From Lentzea sp. NBRC 105346 (GTDB lineage: Bacteria; Actinomycetota; Actinomycetes; Mycobacteriales; Pseudonocardiaceae): a stretch of 64,000 nt of DNA. The stretch lies in NCBI RefSeq assembly GCF_030269605.1, contig NZ_BSTQ01000001.1:434001-498000 (forward strand), written 5' to 3'. The position numbers and the translations under genes are program-made. The notes under the pieces are model-generated. The model saw only the letters and a program-made list of their open reading frames with translations, was not told the DNA's origin and did not search any database. Position 1 is the stretch's first letter, and each line of letters opens with the position of its first letter. Positions 35,363 through 44,950 of this stretch are shown here, piece by piece.

Positions 35363-36730
35363 CTGGCCCGCCGCGCACGCGGAGATCGTCCCGCGTTGTG
35401 GGGCGGGACTGCGAGGTCTGCGGCCTGGCCCCCGCGCACGCGGGAATCGTCCCTGGGGCATCGGCAACATCGACTGGGCCAGAAACGGCCCCCGCGCACG
35501 CGGGGATCGTCCGCAGCCGGGGCCGATCGACTGGGCTGCGAGTGCTGGACCCCGTGGACGCGGGGATCGTCCGTGCTCCTGCGCGGCGTGCAGGTTGGGC
35601 ATGTCCTGGACTCCGCATACGCGGGGATCACCCGCGGCTGCAGGGACGGCTCTGGAGGCAGTACGTCTGGACCCCGCGCACGCGGGGATCGTCCGACGTC
35701 CTTGGCGGGCTCCTGGATCGCGCCGATCTACACCCCGCGCACGCGGGGATCGTCCGGAAGCACGGCAGCTAGCCGACCGACTGGGCTTCTGGACCCCGCG
35801 CACGCGCGGATCGTCCCGGGACTGGCCGGACATGCGCAGGTGGACCGAGCTGGACCCCGCGCACGCGGGGATCATCCGGCGGTGCTGACCATCACCACCA
35901 ACGACCCGGTCTGGCCCCCGCGCACGCGGAGATCGTCCCCTGCAGACGTGGCGCCAGATCGTGTCGAGCACCTGGCCCCCGCGCACGCGGGGATCGTCCG
36001 CGGGCTATGCCGGACATCTCGGCCCTGGCCGACTGGCCCCCGCGCACGCGGGGATCGTCCCTACGAACCCCCAAAATCCTGACCCAGCCCAACCTGGACC
36101 CCGCGCACGCGGGGATCGTCCGTGGGGCGTGTTCTGGTGGCTCGCGCAGCATCCCTGGACCCCGTGCACGCGGGGATCGTCCCGAGCACACCGATCCGCA
36201 CCCGGTCGCCGCGTGCTGGACCCCGTGCACGCGGGGATCGTCCCGAGCACACCGATCCGCACCCGGTCGCCGCGTGCTGGACCCCGCGCACGCGGGGATC
36301 GTCCGACCGGGTGCCGCCAGTAGCCACGGTTCATGTACTGGACCCCGCGCAGGCGGGGATCCTCCGCGCATTGCCGGGGACCCTTCGCAACGTCGGCCGC
36401 TGGACCTCGCGCACGCGGGGATCGTCCTGTCGATGGACAAGGCAGACTTTCTGCGAGCGACTGGACCCCGCGAACGCGGGGATTGTCCCCACATAGCCGT
36501 CCCTTGGGACGGTGAGTGGAACTCGACCCCGCGCACGCGGGGATCGTCCCTCTGGACCGCCGGCCCGGCTGCGCCCGATGCGCTGGACCCCGCGAACGCG
36601 GGGATCGTCCGGAACTGCGCGAACGGTTCTCCGGGCGCCAAGGCTGGACCTCGCGCACTCGGGGATCGTCCCTGACCCGGCCGCGGTGCTCAGCGAGCAA
36701 CGCTTGGATTCGCGCACGCGGGGGATCTCG
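35363..36730 (+). CRISPR. CRISPR array 2, type I-E repeats, read on the + strand
   Basis: I count 23 repeats and 22 spacers at a 61-base period. The consensus starts CTGGACCCCGCGCA and ends CGCGGGGATCGTCC, the complement of the array 1 repeat. The three leader-side copies (35363, 35425, 35485) deviate from consensus in their 5' halves. The last copy (36703) is heavily degenerate. The spacers at 36183-36215 and 36244-36276 are identical, and the repeat preceding each shares the same CCGTGCAC variant, so a 61-base unit has been duplicated. Confidence 0.97.
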
Positions 36731-36832
36731 GGTGTGCGGTGAGCCGGTGGAATGGACGGCTGGCTGGCCCTTGCTGCCACGCGGTCTCCGACTGGGGCAG
36801 GGCGGTCTACCTTAGGTCACGCTGGGATCTGC

Positions 36833-36865
36833 GGGAGCCGGAGAGTGAGACTCTCTCCGGCTCCC
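36833..36865 (+). terminator. Hairpin between array 2 and the T4SS operon
   Basis: A perfect 13-bp stem (36833-36845 with 36853-36865) and a 7-base loop, placed between two converging transcripts. It can act in both directions. Confidence 0.75.
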
Positions 36866-36879
36866 CGACGTCGTCGTCG

Positions 36880-38022
36880 TCACGACGCCCGCACAACCAT
36901 CGCGTCGAATCCTGGGTCGCGGGTGCGCACAAGCGAAATTTTCACAACGCCTCCGCTGGATGGCGCCTCAACCATGTAAGGCGCGTCGTTGATCGTTCCG
37001 AGGTAGAGGGCGACGTGTGTCGCCGGTCGTCCCCAGAACAGTAGGTCGCCTGGTTCGGCCTTGGCCCAAGGGACTGATTTTCCGTATTGCTGTTGGGGTT
37101 GGGTGGTGCGGGGGAGTGCGATGCCTGCTTGGGCGAAGGCATAGACCATGAGGCCGCTGCAGTCGAAGCCAGTTTTCTCGTAGTCGCCGTGGGCGTCGGC
37201 GACACCTCCGTCATGGATGCCCTTGCTCGGTCCGTTGGGCGTACCTCCGCCCCAGGCGTAGGGCGTGCCGAGGTAGCTCAGCGCTGCTGCTGCCGCGGTC
37301 GTGGCCTTCTCGTGAGGAAACGTCAAGGTTCCGCTGATGCCGGCTTCGGCGGGCAGGGTGATGGTGTTGCCGTTGATCGTGATCCTGATCGGGCCCGATC
37401 CTCCGCCTGGTGTGCAGCTCACGTCTCCGGTGCCCGCGTTCTGTGCGGGGGTGCCGGTGTATAGCTGTGCGGCCAGTTTTGCTGCCCATGCTTCCCAACG
37501 GGCATACCAGGAAGGGCCCGCGCCGGAGGCCTGCACTCGTTGCGCCGCGTCGGCGAACGAGATGACGCTCGCGTTGGCGTATTCAGGGACGCGTTTGAGC
37601 AGTTGCTCGTAGAACGCCCGTGAGGTGTCGGACGGGTCGGTACGCCTGACCGCGGCGTAGAGCTCGCCCTGCTGCTGGAACAGTCCGATGCTGCGCCCGC
37701 TGGTCGCGTTCGGATCCAATGTGGACTCTTGCATGGCGGTGCCGAGGGCGATCGCGGTGCCGCGTTCGGCAACCCCCATTCCCTTGCCGACGGCGATGAT
37801 CGTGCGGGCGACTGCCATCTGCTTGTCGTTCAGCGTCGCATCGACCTGATGCCCTGCAGTGGCAGCGGCGCTCGACGACGGGGACGTTCCGTCCAAGGGG
37901 ACTGTGCATCCACCTGCGGGCGCGGCTTGCCCTGTCTCGGTGCCCGCGCCCATGGTCAGCACGAAGATCAGCAGAACAACGCCGAGGAGGCCACCGACAG
38001 CGGTGAACGCGGTCTTGAGCAT
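36880..38022 (-). CDS. Conjugation cell-wall hydrolase: lytic transglycosylase + NlpC/P60
   Basis: 380 residues from ATG 38022. An N-terminal membrane anchor (FTAVGGLLGVVLLIFVLTMGAG) is followed by a lysozyme-like domain (GTAIALGTAMQESTLDPNATSGRSIGLFQQQGELY, with the catalytic Glu in MQES). A C-terminal NlpC/P60 domain follows, with Cys in TGFDCSGLMVYAFAQAGIALPR and His in THVALYLG. This is the architecture of TcpG/Orf14-type enzymes of Gram-positive conjugation systems, which open peptidoglycan for the channel. It is the last gene of the T4SS operon. Confidence 0.9.
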   Translation of the reverse strand: MLKTAFTAVGGLLGVVLLIFVLTMGAGTETGQAAPAGGCTVPLDGTSPSSSAAATAGHQVDATLNDKQMAVARTIIAVGKGMGVAERGTAIALGTAMQESTLDPNATSGRSIGLFQQQGELYAAVRRTDPSDTSRAFYEQLLKRVPEYANASVISFADAAQRVQASGAGPSWYARWEAWAAKLAAQLYTGTPAQNAGTGDVSCTPGGGSGPIRITINGNTITLPAEAGISGTLTFPHEKATTAAAAALSYLGTPYAWGGGTPNGPSKGIHDGGVADAHGDYEKTGFDCSGLMVYAFAQAGIALPRTTQPQQQYGKSVPWAKAEPGDLLFWGRPATHVALYLGTINDAPYMVEAPSSGGVVKISLVRTRDPGFDAMVVRAS

Positions 38023-38029
38023 GGTGAGC

Positions 38030-39193
38030 TCACCCGCCGACCGTCGCGATGTCGACGCGCCACCGGCCGTCCGCGCCTCGGTGCACATGCCGCGTCTGCA
38101 TGATCCGCTCGACGTACGGTGAACCGGCGGTGCCGGTGACGACGCGGTCGGCCCACACGAGCACGATGCGCCGGTTGTCCGAGGCTGGCGCGCCGCTGGG
38201 CACCTGCGCTTGCGGGGCAGAACAGCGGCCCGATTCCTTGGCAGCGACCGTGCGCTCCCAGCTGTGCCGTGCCCGCTCATCCCCGGCAGGGTCGAAGTTC
38301 CGCCAGCCGAGATCGGTCATCGCGGGCCGGGCGCGCTGCTCGGCGGCGGCGAACGGCTCCGTGTGATCGAATGCGCACCATCGGGCGAGCCATGCCCGCG
38401 CGGCTGATTCCGGAGTGCTGAGCTCCTCCGGGCTCGGCTCGCCTGCTGGTGGTGCTGCCACGACGACGTCCGCCGGATTGCCCGGAGGGGATGCGGGCGC
38501 TGGAGATTGAGGCGCGACTCCTCGTGGCGGTATCGGCTCTACCGCGGGCAGTGACGTTGCTCGGGCGCTGGTGGGACTCGTGGATGGCCGACTGGCGTGT
38601 GGGGGCGGTGTGGAGAGCGGGTCTGCCGATGGCTGATTCGTCGGCGCAGGCCGGTTGGGTTCGGCCCCGCGGTCACCGATCCACCACATGAGCCCCGCGA
38701 TCACGACGACGATGGCGATCCAGGTAGCGATCACTCGTCTGTTGGTGGCGTGGTCGACAGATCGCCATGGTCGCCGCGCTGCGGCTCGCCGTGTGGTGCC
38801 GTTGAACTGCTGACGTAGCGCGGTGCGCCGATCCTCGGCTGCGGTGAGTATCTCGTCGCGGCGCAGCCGTCGCTCGCCTGCGGCGCGGCCAAACGGCCAC
38901 AACCCGCGGCGGGGTGCGATGAGGTCACGCCCGACCAGGGTGTGCCGGACGTGACGCAGCAAGTCCGGTACGCCCAGGTCATCGTCGGTAGTCGATTCGT
39001 CTGCGGCCTCGCCGTCGTCGATTGCCTCCGCTGGTGGCGCGCCGTCCGGGCTTGAGGAAGCAGCGTGTGGAACAGGCTGGTGATCTTCGTCGCCTGGTAC
39101 GTCGGCTCGCCACCACTGGGGTGGCTGAGGCAGGCGGTCGAGCACACCGTTGTCGTCGGCAGTCGCCGCGGCGTTCTCCTTCCCGGTGCTCAT
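38030..39193 (-). CDS. Membrane-anchored T4SS protein with a VirB8-like domain
   Basis: 387 residues from ATG 39193, overlapping the upstream stop (ATGA). A charged N-terminal cytoplasmic part leads to one membrane segment (VIATWIAIVVVIAGLMWWI, about residue 180). A Pro/Ser/Thr-rich linker then leads to a C-terminal domain (PESAARAWLARWCAFDHTEPFAAAEQRARPAMTDLGW...RIVLVWADRVVTG...HVHRGADGRWRVDIATVG). That has the size and strand pattern of the NTF2-like fold of VirB8/TcpC proteins. It is probably a scaffold subunit, but the fold call rests on pattern alone. Confidence 0.65.
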   Translation of the reverse strand: MSTGKENAAATADDNGVLDRLPQPPQWWRADVPGDEDHQPVPHAASSSPDGAPPAEAIDDGEAADESTTDDDLGVPDLLRHVRHTLVGRDLIAPRRGLWPFGRAAGERRLRRDEILTAAEDRRTALRQQFNGTTRRAAARRPWRSVDHATNRRVIATWIAIVVVIAGLMWWIGDRGAEPNRPAPTNQPSADPLSTPPPHASRPSTSPTSARATSLPAVEPIPPRGVAPQSPAPASPPGNPADVVVAAPPAGEPSPEELSTPESAARAWLARWCAFDHTEPFAAAEQRARPAMTDLGWRNFDPAGDERARHSWERTVAAKESGRCSAPQAQVPSGAPASDNRRIVLVWADRVVTGTAGSPYVERIMQTRHVHRGADGRWRVDIATVGG

Positions 39194-41196
39194 GGCGACT
39201 TTTTCCGGCGTGGCTTGGTGATGCCGCCGGGACCGGCGACCCACACGTTCCCAGGCCTCGGCGGTGGCACTGGCCTCGGAGGCTTCGCGTCGGTGATGGT
39301 GTAGGTGTTGCTGCTCGGTTTCGTCGCGGGCAAGGGAACCGGATCTGGTGGCGTGATCTCGCGTCCGACGGGAGAGATCGTCCACCTGCGCTCGGTGGTG
39401 TTCGGCAGCTGTTGCCGCGTGATGTCTCCGGTGGGCGAGGCCTCCCACGGGCCCCACGCGGCGGGAGCCTGGAAGGCGTGACGGGACTCGTAGTGTGGTG
39501 TTGCCGGTTTCGATGCCGCGGGGGTGGTCGACGGTCCGCCGGTGAGTTCCCCCAGGGGTGGGTAGGAGGTGCGCGGTCCTCGGGGTTGGATGTCTGTTCC
39601 CGGAGGCGATGTGGGTGGTCCGGCGTCCAAACCGGACTCTCTGTGCATTTTGAAACCCAGCGGCGATGGCCCGGTGATCGTTCGCAGCGCTGCCTTGCCT
39701 GCGGCGCCTGCGGCTGCGGCGGCGAGTCCGGCGCCGCCGCTGGCGGCGATGCCGATCACCTTGGGGACGGTGCGCACGAGCGAGCGCATGATCAGCAGTG
39801 AGGCGATGCCCATCGTGCGTGGTGCGGGCTCGCCGATCAGGTTGTCCATCCATGCTTTGATCTTGGTGGCGGAGTTCATCAGCGCGATGTTGAGGACGCC
39901 GACCGCGAAGTAGCCGTACTTGCCCGCCAGGGTGCTGATGACGACGGTGACTACCGCGACGCCGCTGACCGTGACGGTGACGAACAGTGCCTGGAAGTTC
40001 GTGCCGATGGTGTAGCCGATGGTGCGGATACCGATGGTGCGGGGCCAGCCTTGGATCGGCCACAGGACGAGGAACAGCGACGCGACGCACAGCATGAGCA
40101 GGAAACCGGCGACAGCGGTGAGGCCCGCGATCACCAGCCGCAGCAGTAACCAGGCCATCGGCAGGGTGATCAGGGCGATGACGAGCAGCATGCCGAGGCG
40201 TGCCGGGTCCTGGCCGCGGATGTAGTGCCCGTACGGGCCGAACTCGGGCACGTCGCCCTCGTCCTCCAGGACCTGCATCCAGCGTTGCCAAGTCTCGTCG
40301 TTGGCCAAGGCGTGGGCACCGGCCGTCTTGCAGACTTCCAGTGAGCTGAACTGCGCGTAGCACCACGAGGTGGCGCCGAAGGTGCTCCAGACCCCGTCGA
40401 CGAGTTTGCGGGTGCTGGCCTCGTTGGGGGCGCCGCCGATTTGCGGATTCGGGAAGCCGACCGGGTTTCCCTGCTGGTTGACGAACTTGGCGGCCCCGGT
40501 CATCACGCCGTTCGCGAGATTCTGCCGCAGTCCGTCCACTGTGGTCATGATCTGGGAGGGGCCTGAGGCGAAGGCGATGCCGAGCGCGGCGGCGGCGATG
40601 ACCCACATGATGTCGGAGACGAAACCCTTGCCCTCGCCGCGCCATTGGGCGTAGGAGGTGAACGCCCCGATCGCGACGGTCGCGGTGATCAGCGGGAAGA
40701 ACACCGTGGAGGCCATGGTCGTGACGGCCTGGTCGATCGGGCCGGCGCTGTCGGCGTAGATCGTGAGGTGCAGCAGCCATTCGAGCAGGGTGAGCGCCCC
40801 GTACAGGACGCCGAGGCACAACCACAGGATCAGCAGGTTGATCAGGCCGAGGGTCTGCCAGACGACCTGTCCGATGTCGAGCCAGCCCTCGGATCCTTCG
40901 TCGGGTTTGACTGTCAGGCCGTAGGAGACGAACCCGTAGGTTTCGAACAGGGTTTTCGGGGCGCCGCGGGCGAGGTCGGGGCCGACGATGATGTCGTCGG
41001 CCAGGGCGGCGCGGGCGTGCCCGACGATGAGCAGGCCGATCAGCCACGCGAGCGTGACCAGCCGTTGAGGATCGGCGAGCAGCCACCGCAGCGGGCGCGG
41101 CGAGCAGGTCCGCACCCGCCCGGCCCATCCGGCGAACGCCGCCGGCCACGACCGCACACCGGTCTTCTCGTATTGTCGTTCCCCCGGTGGTGCCAT
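39190..41196 (-). CDS. VirB6/TrbL-like polytopic channel protein
   Basis: 668 residues with about eight or nine membrane segments, among them LVTLAWLIGLLIVGHARAALA, TLGLINLLILWLCLGVLYGALTLLEWLL, VVTVVISTLAGKYGYFAVGVL and the cluster LGMLLVIALITLPMAWLLLRLVIAGLTAVAGFLLMLCVASLFLVLWPI. The hydrophilic C-terminal tail (about 200 residues) is Pro-rich. Polytopic VirB6/TcpH-type proteins form the inner-membrane channel. Position after the VirB4 gene and before the hydrolase matches the gene order of pCW3/Tn916-like systems. Confidence 0.82.
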   Translation of the reverse strand: MAPPGERQYEKTGVRSWPAAFAGWAGRVRTCSPRPLRWLLADPQRLVTLAWLIGLLIVGHARAALADDIIVGPDLARGAPKTLFETYGFVSYGLTVKPDEGSEGWLDIGQVVWQTLGLINLLILWLCLGVLYGALTLLEWLLHLTIYADSAGPIDQAVTTMASTVFFPLITATVAIGAFTSYAQWRGEGKGFVSDIMWVIAAAALGIAFASGPSQIMTTVDGLRQNLANGVMTGAAKFVNQQGNPVGFPNPQIGGAPNEASTRKLVDGVWSTFGATSWCYAQFSSLEVCKTAGAHALANDETWQRWMQVLEDEGDVPEFGPYGHYIRGQDPARLGMLLVIALITLPMAWLLLRLVIAGLTAVAGFLLMLCVASLFLVLWPIQGWPRTIGIRTIGYTIGTNFQALFVTVTVSGVAVVTVVISTLAGKYGYFAVGVLNIALMNSATKIKAWMDNLIGEPAPRTMGIASLLIMRSLVRTVPKVIGIAASGGAGLAAAAAGAAGKAALRTITGPSPLGFKMHRESGLDAGPPTSPPGTDIQPRGPRTSYPPLGELTGGPSTTPAASKPATPHYESRHAFQAPAAWGPWEASPTGDITRQQLPNTTERRWTISPVGREITPPDPVPLPATKPSSNTYTITDAKPPRPVPPPRPGNVWVAGPGGITKPRRKKSP

Positions 41197-41199
41197 GGC

Positions 41200-41712
41200 T
41201 TATCCGCCGTACTTTGTTTGAGGCGACGCGCAGGCGTACGAGCTGATCGCCTTCACGTCACCGATGGGCAGGAAGGACCGCACGAGCCAGCTGTCCGCGG
41301 ACCTGTCCAGGCCCAGGTGCGCGTAGGGGGCGCCGGCCTTGCCCGGCGTGCCGAGCTTGGCGTCCACTCCGGTCTTGTCCGCGCAGGTCGTCGCAAAGAG
41401 GATCTCGACGGCGGGCACGGATCCCGTGGCGGTACCGCTGCAGCGGCCGTCCCTGTGCAGCTTCGTGCGCAGCTCCTCGGTCGCCAGCTCGCACACGGAC
41501 GGATCACCGGTGGCGTAGCGCTGCAGGAAGACCGTGGCGACCTCGGCGGGCTCGGGCTTGCGCTGTGCCCGCTCGGGGCCGGCGTCGTCGCCAGGCCACA
41601 CGATCCATCCCACGATCAGCAACACCACGGCGGCCACAGCACCCAGGACAAGGCGCAGGCGGCGCCGGTCGCGTGGCTGCGAGATGGGGGAGGGCGAGGT
41701 GGGCGTGGTCAC
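41200..41712 (-). CDS. Single-pass membrane protein of the T4SS operon
   Basis: 170 residues. It has a basic N-terminus, one membrane helix (LVLGAVAAVVLLIVGWIVWP) and an extracellular domain of about 120 residues (VATVFLQRYATGDPSVCELATEELRTKLHRDGRC...). The domain carries four cysteines that could form disulphides. The fold suggests another NTF2-like scaffold protein. The start overlaps the VirB4 stop by four bases. Confidence 0.65.
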   Translation of the reverse strand: MTTPTSPSPISQPRDRRRLRLVLGAVAAVVLLIVGWIVWPGDDAGPERAQRKPEPAEVATVFLQRYATGDPSVCELATEELRTKLHRDGRCSGTATGSVPAVEILFATTCADKTGVDAKLGTPGKAGAPYAHLGLDRSADSWLVRSFLPIGDVKAISSYACASPQTKYGG

Positions 41713-44270
41713 GGTTGCTCCGTCTCCGCCGAGACCTGCTCGGCGACGTCGTCGGTTTCGGGCACGGGATCATCAGGTCCCGTGTCGAATCCGAGAACGG
41801 TCTCGGAGTCCTCGCCGGCATCGGTCGACAGGGTCGTGGCGATCCACTCGGTGAGCCGATCAAAGCTGATCAGTCCGAGTCTGTTGTACCGGTCGCGTAC
41901 GACACATTGGCCAGGCCCCAGGGCCGCCTGCGCGGCGCGCAGCCGCGGACCGGGGTTCGGGCGGTGCAGCAGCACCGCTTGGGCGTCCTGTTCGGCCTTG
42001 CCGGTGGCTTCGAACGCGAAGGACATGACCAGCTGCTCGATCAGCGCGGTGATCTGCGCGAGGTCCTGCGCGGACTGGGAATCGAGCAGCAGGTAGGTCT
42101 TCAGCGCCCGGCCGACCCGCGCGAGCCACTCGATCAGCGACTTGCCCTCGGGGTAGCCGGTGATCAGATGCAGCTCGGTCAGCGCGACGACCTTCGGGAT
42201 CTCCCGGATGTGCCGTGACTGCAGCAGGGCGTAGCTCAGCGCGAGCCGGAAGGTGGTGATGGCGCACCTCTCGGCAACCGTCCAGCGTTGCGGATCGGCG
42301 CCGTGCCGAGGCATGTCCAGACCGGCGAGGCTCATGTACACCAGGCCGCGGCCGATCATCATCGGCGGCGCCCCAGGGATCGGGCCGCCGAGTACCGCCC
42401 GGATGCCCGCCTGCCGGGAGCGCAGCGAGAGCGTCTCACCCAGGCGGCGCGCCAGCCGCGCATCGGGCGTATCGCCTGCGGCGGCGACGAGCTCGCCCAT
42501 CACCGCGGGGCTCGACCAGCGGGTCCGGTCCTGTCGCAGCACGCGATCGATCGCCGCTTCGAGCACCGTCTCGCTGTGCCGGCGGTCCTCTGTGGACAGC
42601 ACGCCGAGCAGGGCGTCCAGCGTGAGTGTCCGTGCCTCGTCCGCACTGGGCGCGAAGCGCATCGGGTCCATGATGCCGCTGCTCGCGGCATCGATGACGT
42701 CGACGACCTGCACCGGCACGCCGAGGACCTGGTCGGCGACCTCGACGATGCCGCCGAGATCACCCTTCGGATCGACGATCAGCTCCCACGCGCCCTCCGC
42801 GAGCGCGCTCAGGCTGACCAGTTCCAGCGAGGTCGACTTGCCCGAACCCGACCGGCCGGTGAACGACACCGACGTCGGCAGCCGACGGTCGGCGTCGGTG
42901 CGCGACACCAGGTGCAGCAGCACCGGGCCGGGGCTGGTGCCGAGATTGCCCGCGATGTAGGAGCCGGTCGAGTCGCCGACCGACGACCCGGCGTGAAACC
43001 AGCTGCCCGCCAGCGTCCGCATCGGCTGCAGCTGCGCGAACTCCGGCACCCGCACCTGGTCACCCGGCAGCAGTTCCAGCCACAAGAGGTCCTGGATGTT
43101 CGGCACCAGCTCGAGGGCGACCACCCCGGTGTAGCGCTTCTGCACCGTCTCGACCGCGTCGACGAGTTCCCCAGGGCTGTCGGCTTCCACCACCCACCGG
43201 GCGTGGGTGGTGGTGAGCACGTCGACGCGGCGCCGGACCTCCCGTTCGCGTTCGGCCAGCGCGTCCTGGGCTTCGTCGACCTCCTCGGGCACGAACGCCC
43301 CGGCCTCGGTCGCTTCCTTGGCCTGCGAGCGGCTCCACTTCCGAGCCTCACGCAGGATCGTCATCGACCCGGCCCGGCCGTGATTCACCCCGCGCACCGA
43401 CGCCTCGACACCCGGCAGATCGGACAGCACGGCGAGCCACTCCCCGCCGGGGATCTCCAGCTCGTCGGGCGGGAATCCGTTGATCGCGGGCACCAGCACC
43501 GACACGTAGCGCCGCCGCCCGGTCTTGGTGTCGGTCACCACGACATAGCCGCTGTCCTGGGTGGGATCGACCTCGCCGTCCATCAGCGCGACCAACCGCG
43601 CCCCCGACAACAGCGACTCGTCCGGCATGACGAGGTCCGTGCCACGACGCATCTCCCGCGCGAACGCCCACGCGATCAGCCCCGCCGGCGCGACTCGCGC
43701 CCGCAGCACACTGGCCTCGATCTGCCGGAACCAGCGGTCCACCACCGGACGCACCATGGCCAGCCGCGCGTGCGCGGCCCGATAGGCGGCCGCCTCGGTG
43801 CGCAGGTGCCGCGCCGCGGCACGGCGGCCCCGCTCCACGCTCGACTCGTCATCCTCGGTCGGCCACCGCACACCGAGCAGCACCACACGCCGCCGGTAGT
43901 AGCCGGCCTCGCTGTTGCGGTCGATGCGGTGCGCCCCGAGCTCGATGTAGTAGTCCGCCCCCGGTGCCCGCACTCCCGGCGTGGCGTCCCACACGGCACG
44001 GTAGGCGTCGGACGAGTGCCGGGACCACAGGACCTTGATGTGCCAGTCCGCGCCGGGCGGCAGGTGGGTGCTGAGCGCGGCCGCGCTGGACAGCGTCGCC
44101 GCCGTGAGCTCATTGTCCTCCATCAACTCTGTTGCCCCGTCGGGGATCTGCACCCAGGTCCACACCGCGTCGTCGGTGACCTCGATGCCGTCGCTGATCA
44201 CGCGCGGCGCGGCCGGTGCCGCGGTCACCCGCCGGATCCGGCGTGCCGTCCTGCGGTGTGCTCGCCTCAC
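41709..44270 (-). CDS. VirB4-type conjugation ATPase
   Basis: 853 residues. Walker A is FTGRSGSGKSTSLEL, with Lys at about 478. The Walker B region (ELIVDPKGDLGGIVEV...) and the helical insert between them (SADEARTLTLDALLGVLSTEDRRHSETVLEAAIDRVLR) are characteristic of VirB4/TraC/TcpF ATPases. A C-terminal ALTELHLITGYPEG box and an RVGRALKTYLLLDSQSAQDL segment follow. It powers assembly and substrate transfer and overlaps both neighbours by four bases. Confidence 0.92.
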   Translation of the reverse strand: MRRAHRRTARRIRRVTAAPAAPRVISDGIEVTDDAVWTWVQIPDGATELMEDNELTAATLSSAAALSTHLPPGADWHIKVLWSRHSSDAYRAVWDATPGVRAPGADYYIELGAHRIDRNSEAGYYRRRVVLLGVRWPTEDDESSVERGRRAAARHLRTEAAAYRAAHARLAMVRPVVDRWFRQIEASVLRARVAPAGLIAWAFAREMRRGTDLVMPDESLLSGARLVALMDGEVDPTQDSGYVVVTDTKTGRRRYVSVLVPAINGFPPDELEIPGGEWLAVLSDLPGVEASVRGVNHGRAGSMTILREARKWSRSQAKEATEAGAFVPEEVDEAQDALAEREREVRRRVDVLTTTHARWVVEADSPGELVDAVETVQKRYTGVVALELVPNIQDLLWLELLPGDQVRVPEFAQLQPMRTLAGSWFHAGSSVGDSTGSYIAGNLGTSPGPVLLHLVSRTDADRRLPTSVSFTGRSGSGKSTSLELVSLSALAEGAWELIVDPKGDLGGIVEVADQVLGVPVQVVDVIDAASSGIMDPMRFAPSADEARTLTLDALLGVLSTEDRRHSETVLEAAIDRVLRQDRTRWSSPAVMGELVAAAGDTPDARLARRLGETLSLRSRQAGIRAVLGGPIPGAPPMMIGRGLVYMSLAGLDMPRHGADPQRWTVAERCAITTFRLALSYALLQSRHIREIPKVVALTELHLITGYPEGKSLIEWLARVGRALKTYLLLDSQSAQDLAQITALIEQLVMSFAFEATGKAEQDAQAVLLHRPNPGPRLRAAQAALGPGQCVVRDRYNRLGLISFDRLTEWIATTLSTDAGEDSETVLGFDTGPDDPVPETDDVAEQVSAETEQP

Positions 44271-44689
44271 GTGTGCTCACCGCCTTCGTCCATGGGGGAC
44301 GGGGCGAGTTCGGTGGTGACCGTGATGCGGGTCGGCGCCGGGGCGCGGCCGGCGAGCTCGAGCAGCGGGTTGCCGATGCGCCGCCGTCGGGCCGGGTGCC
44401 GCGCGAGCACCCAGTCCCACCAGCCGACCAGGACCATGCGGCCGGTGTCGTCCCGGCGCGTCCCGTTGATCACGAACGCCGCCGGAGGCACGAGATAGAC
44501 CAAGGGGGAGTAGCGGGTCAGCAACGGCATCCCGATCACCAGGAGCACCAGCCACCACACGACGACCGCCACGCCGGCGATGAACAGGGTCTGCCGCTCG
44601 ATGCCCTGGCCCAGCGAACGCCCCCACAGTTCGAACTGCCGGGTCCGCAGATTGATGTGCTGGGTGTCGGTCGGAAGACGCAGCGGCAC
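44267..44689 (-). CDS. TcpE/PrgI-like (VirB3-type) membrane protein
   Basis: 140 residues. It starts LPTDTQHINLRTRQFELWGRSLGQGIERQ and has two adjacent membrane helices (TLFIAGVAVVVWWLVLLVIGMPLL and SPLVYLVPPAAFVI), then a basic cytoplasmic tail with NPLLELAGRAP. Small two-helix proteins at this position directly before the VirB4 gene are the VirB3/PrgI/TcpE component. Confidence 0.78.
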   Translation of the reverse strand: MPLRLPTDTQHINLRTRQFELWGRSLGQGIERQTLFIAGVAVVVWWLVLLVIGMPLLTRYSPLVYLVPPAAFVINGTRRDDTGRMVLVGWWDWVLARHPARRRRIGNPLLELAGRAPAPTRITVTTELAPSPMDEGGEHT

Positions 44690-44692
44690 GGC

Positions 44693-44950
44693 TCAGCCAC
44701 CCCCGACCAGAACTTGCGCCAGCCCCTTGAGGATGCCCATGGTGGCCGCGGGGAAGAACACGGCCATCGCCGCGGGCAGCGCACCGAGCAGGGCACCGAG
44801 GATCTTGCCGGGCCGGTCCTCGATGTAAGCGGACACGAGCCGGAAACCCATCACGATCAGCAGCACGGTCCCCAGCAGCGGCAGGATGATGTTCTGCAGC
44901 GGGTCGAAGGAATCCGGCCGCAGCTGCGCCAGCGTCACCGCGAGGTTCAT
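44693..44950 (-). CDS. Small two-helix membrane protein (TcpD/VirB2-like)
   Basis: 85 residues from ATG 44950, overlapping the upstream stop. Two hydrophobic helices (IILPLLGTVLLIVMGFRLVSAYI and ILGALLGALPAAMAVFFPAATMGILKGLAQVL) resemble pilin-like or TcpD-like subunits. There is no signal peptide, so assignment as pilin is only by size and position. Confidence 0.7.
   Translation of the reverse strand: MNLAVTLAQLRPDSFDPLQNIILPLLGTVLLIVMGFRLVSAYIEDRPGKILGALLGALPAAMAVFFPAATMGILKGLAQVLVGGG

Noticed and set aside
35363..36730. Similar long open frames through array 2
   Set aside because: Same 61-base repeat artefact, with no start signals and no homology beyond the repeats.
38030..41149. One fused 1039-residue - strand protein
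   Set aside because: The N-terminal part is an out-of-frame shadow of the VirB6-like gene. The real gene starts at ATG 39193, overlapping that gene's stop.
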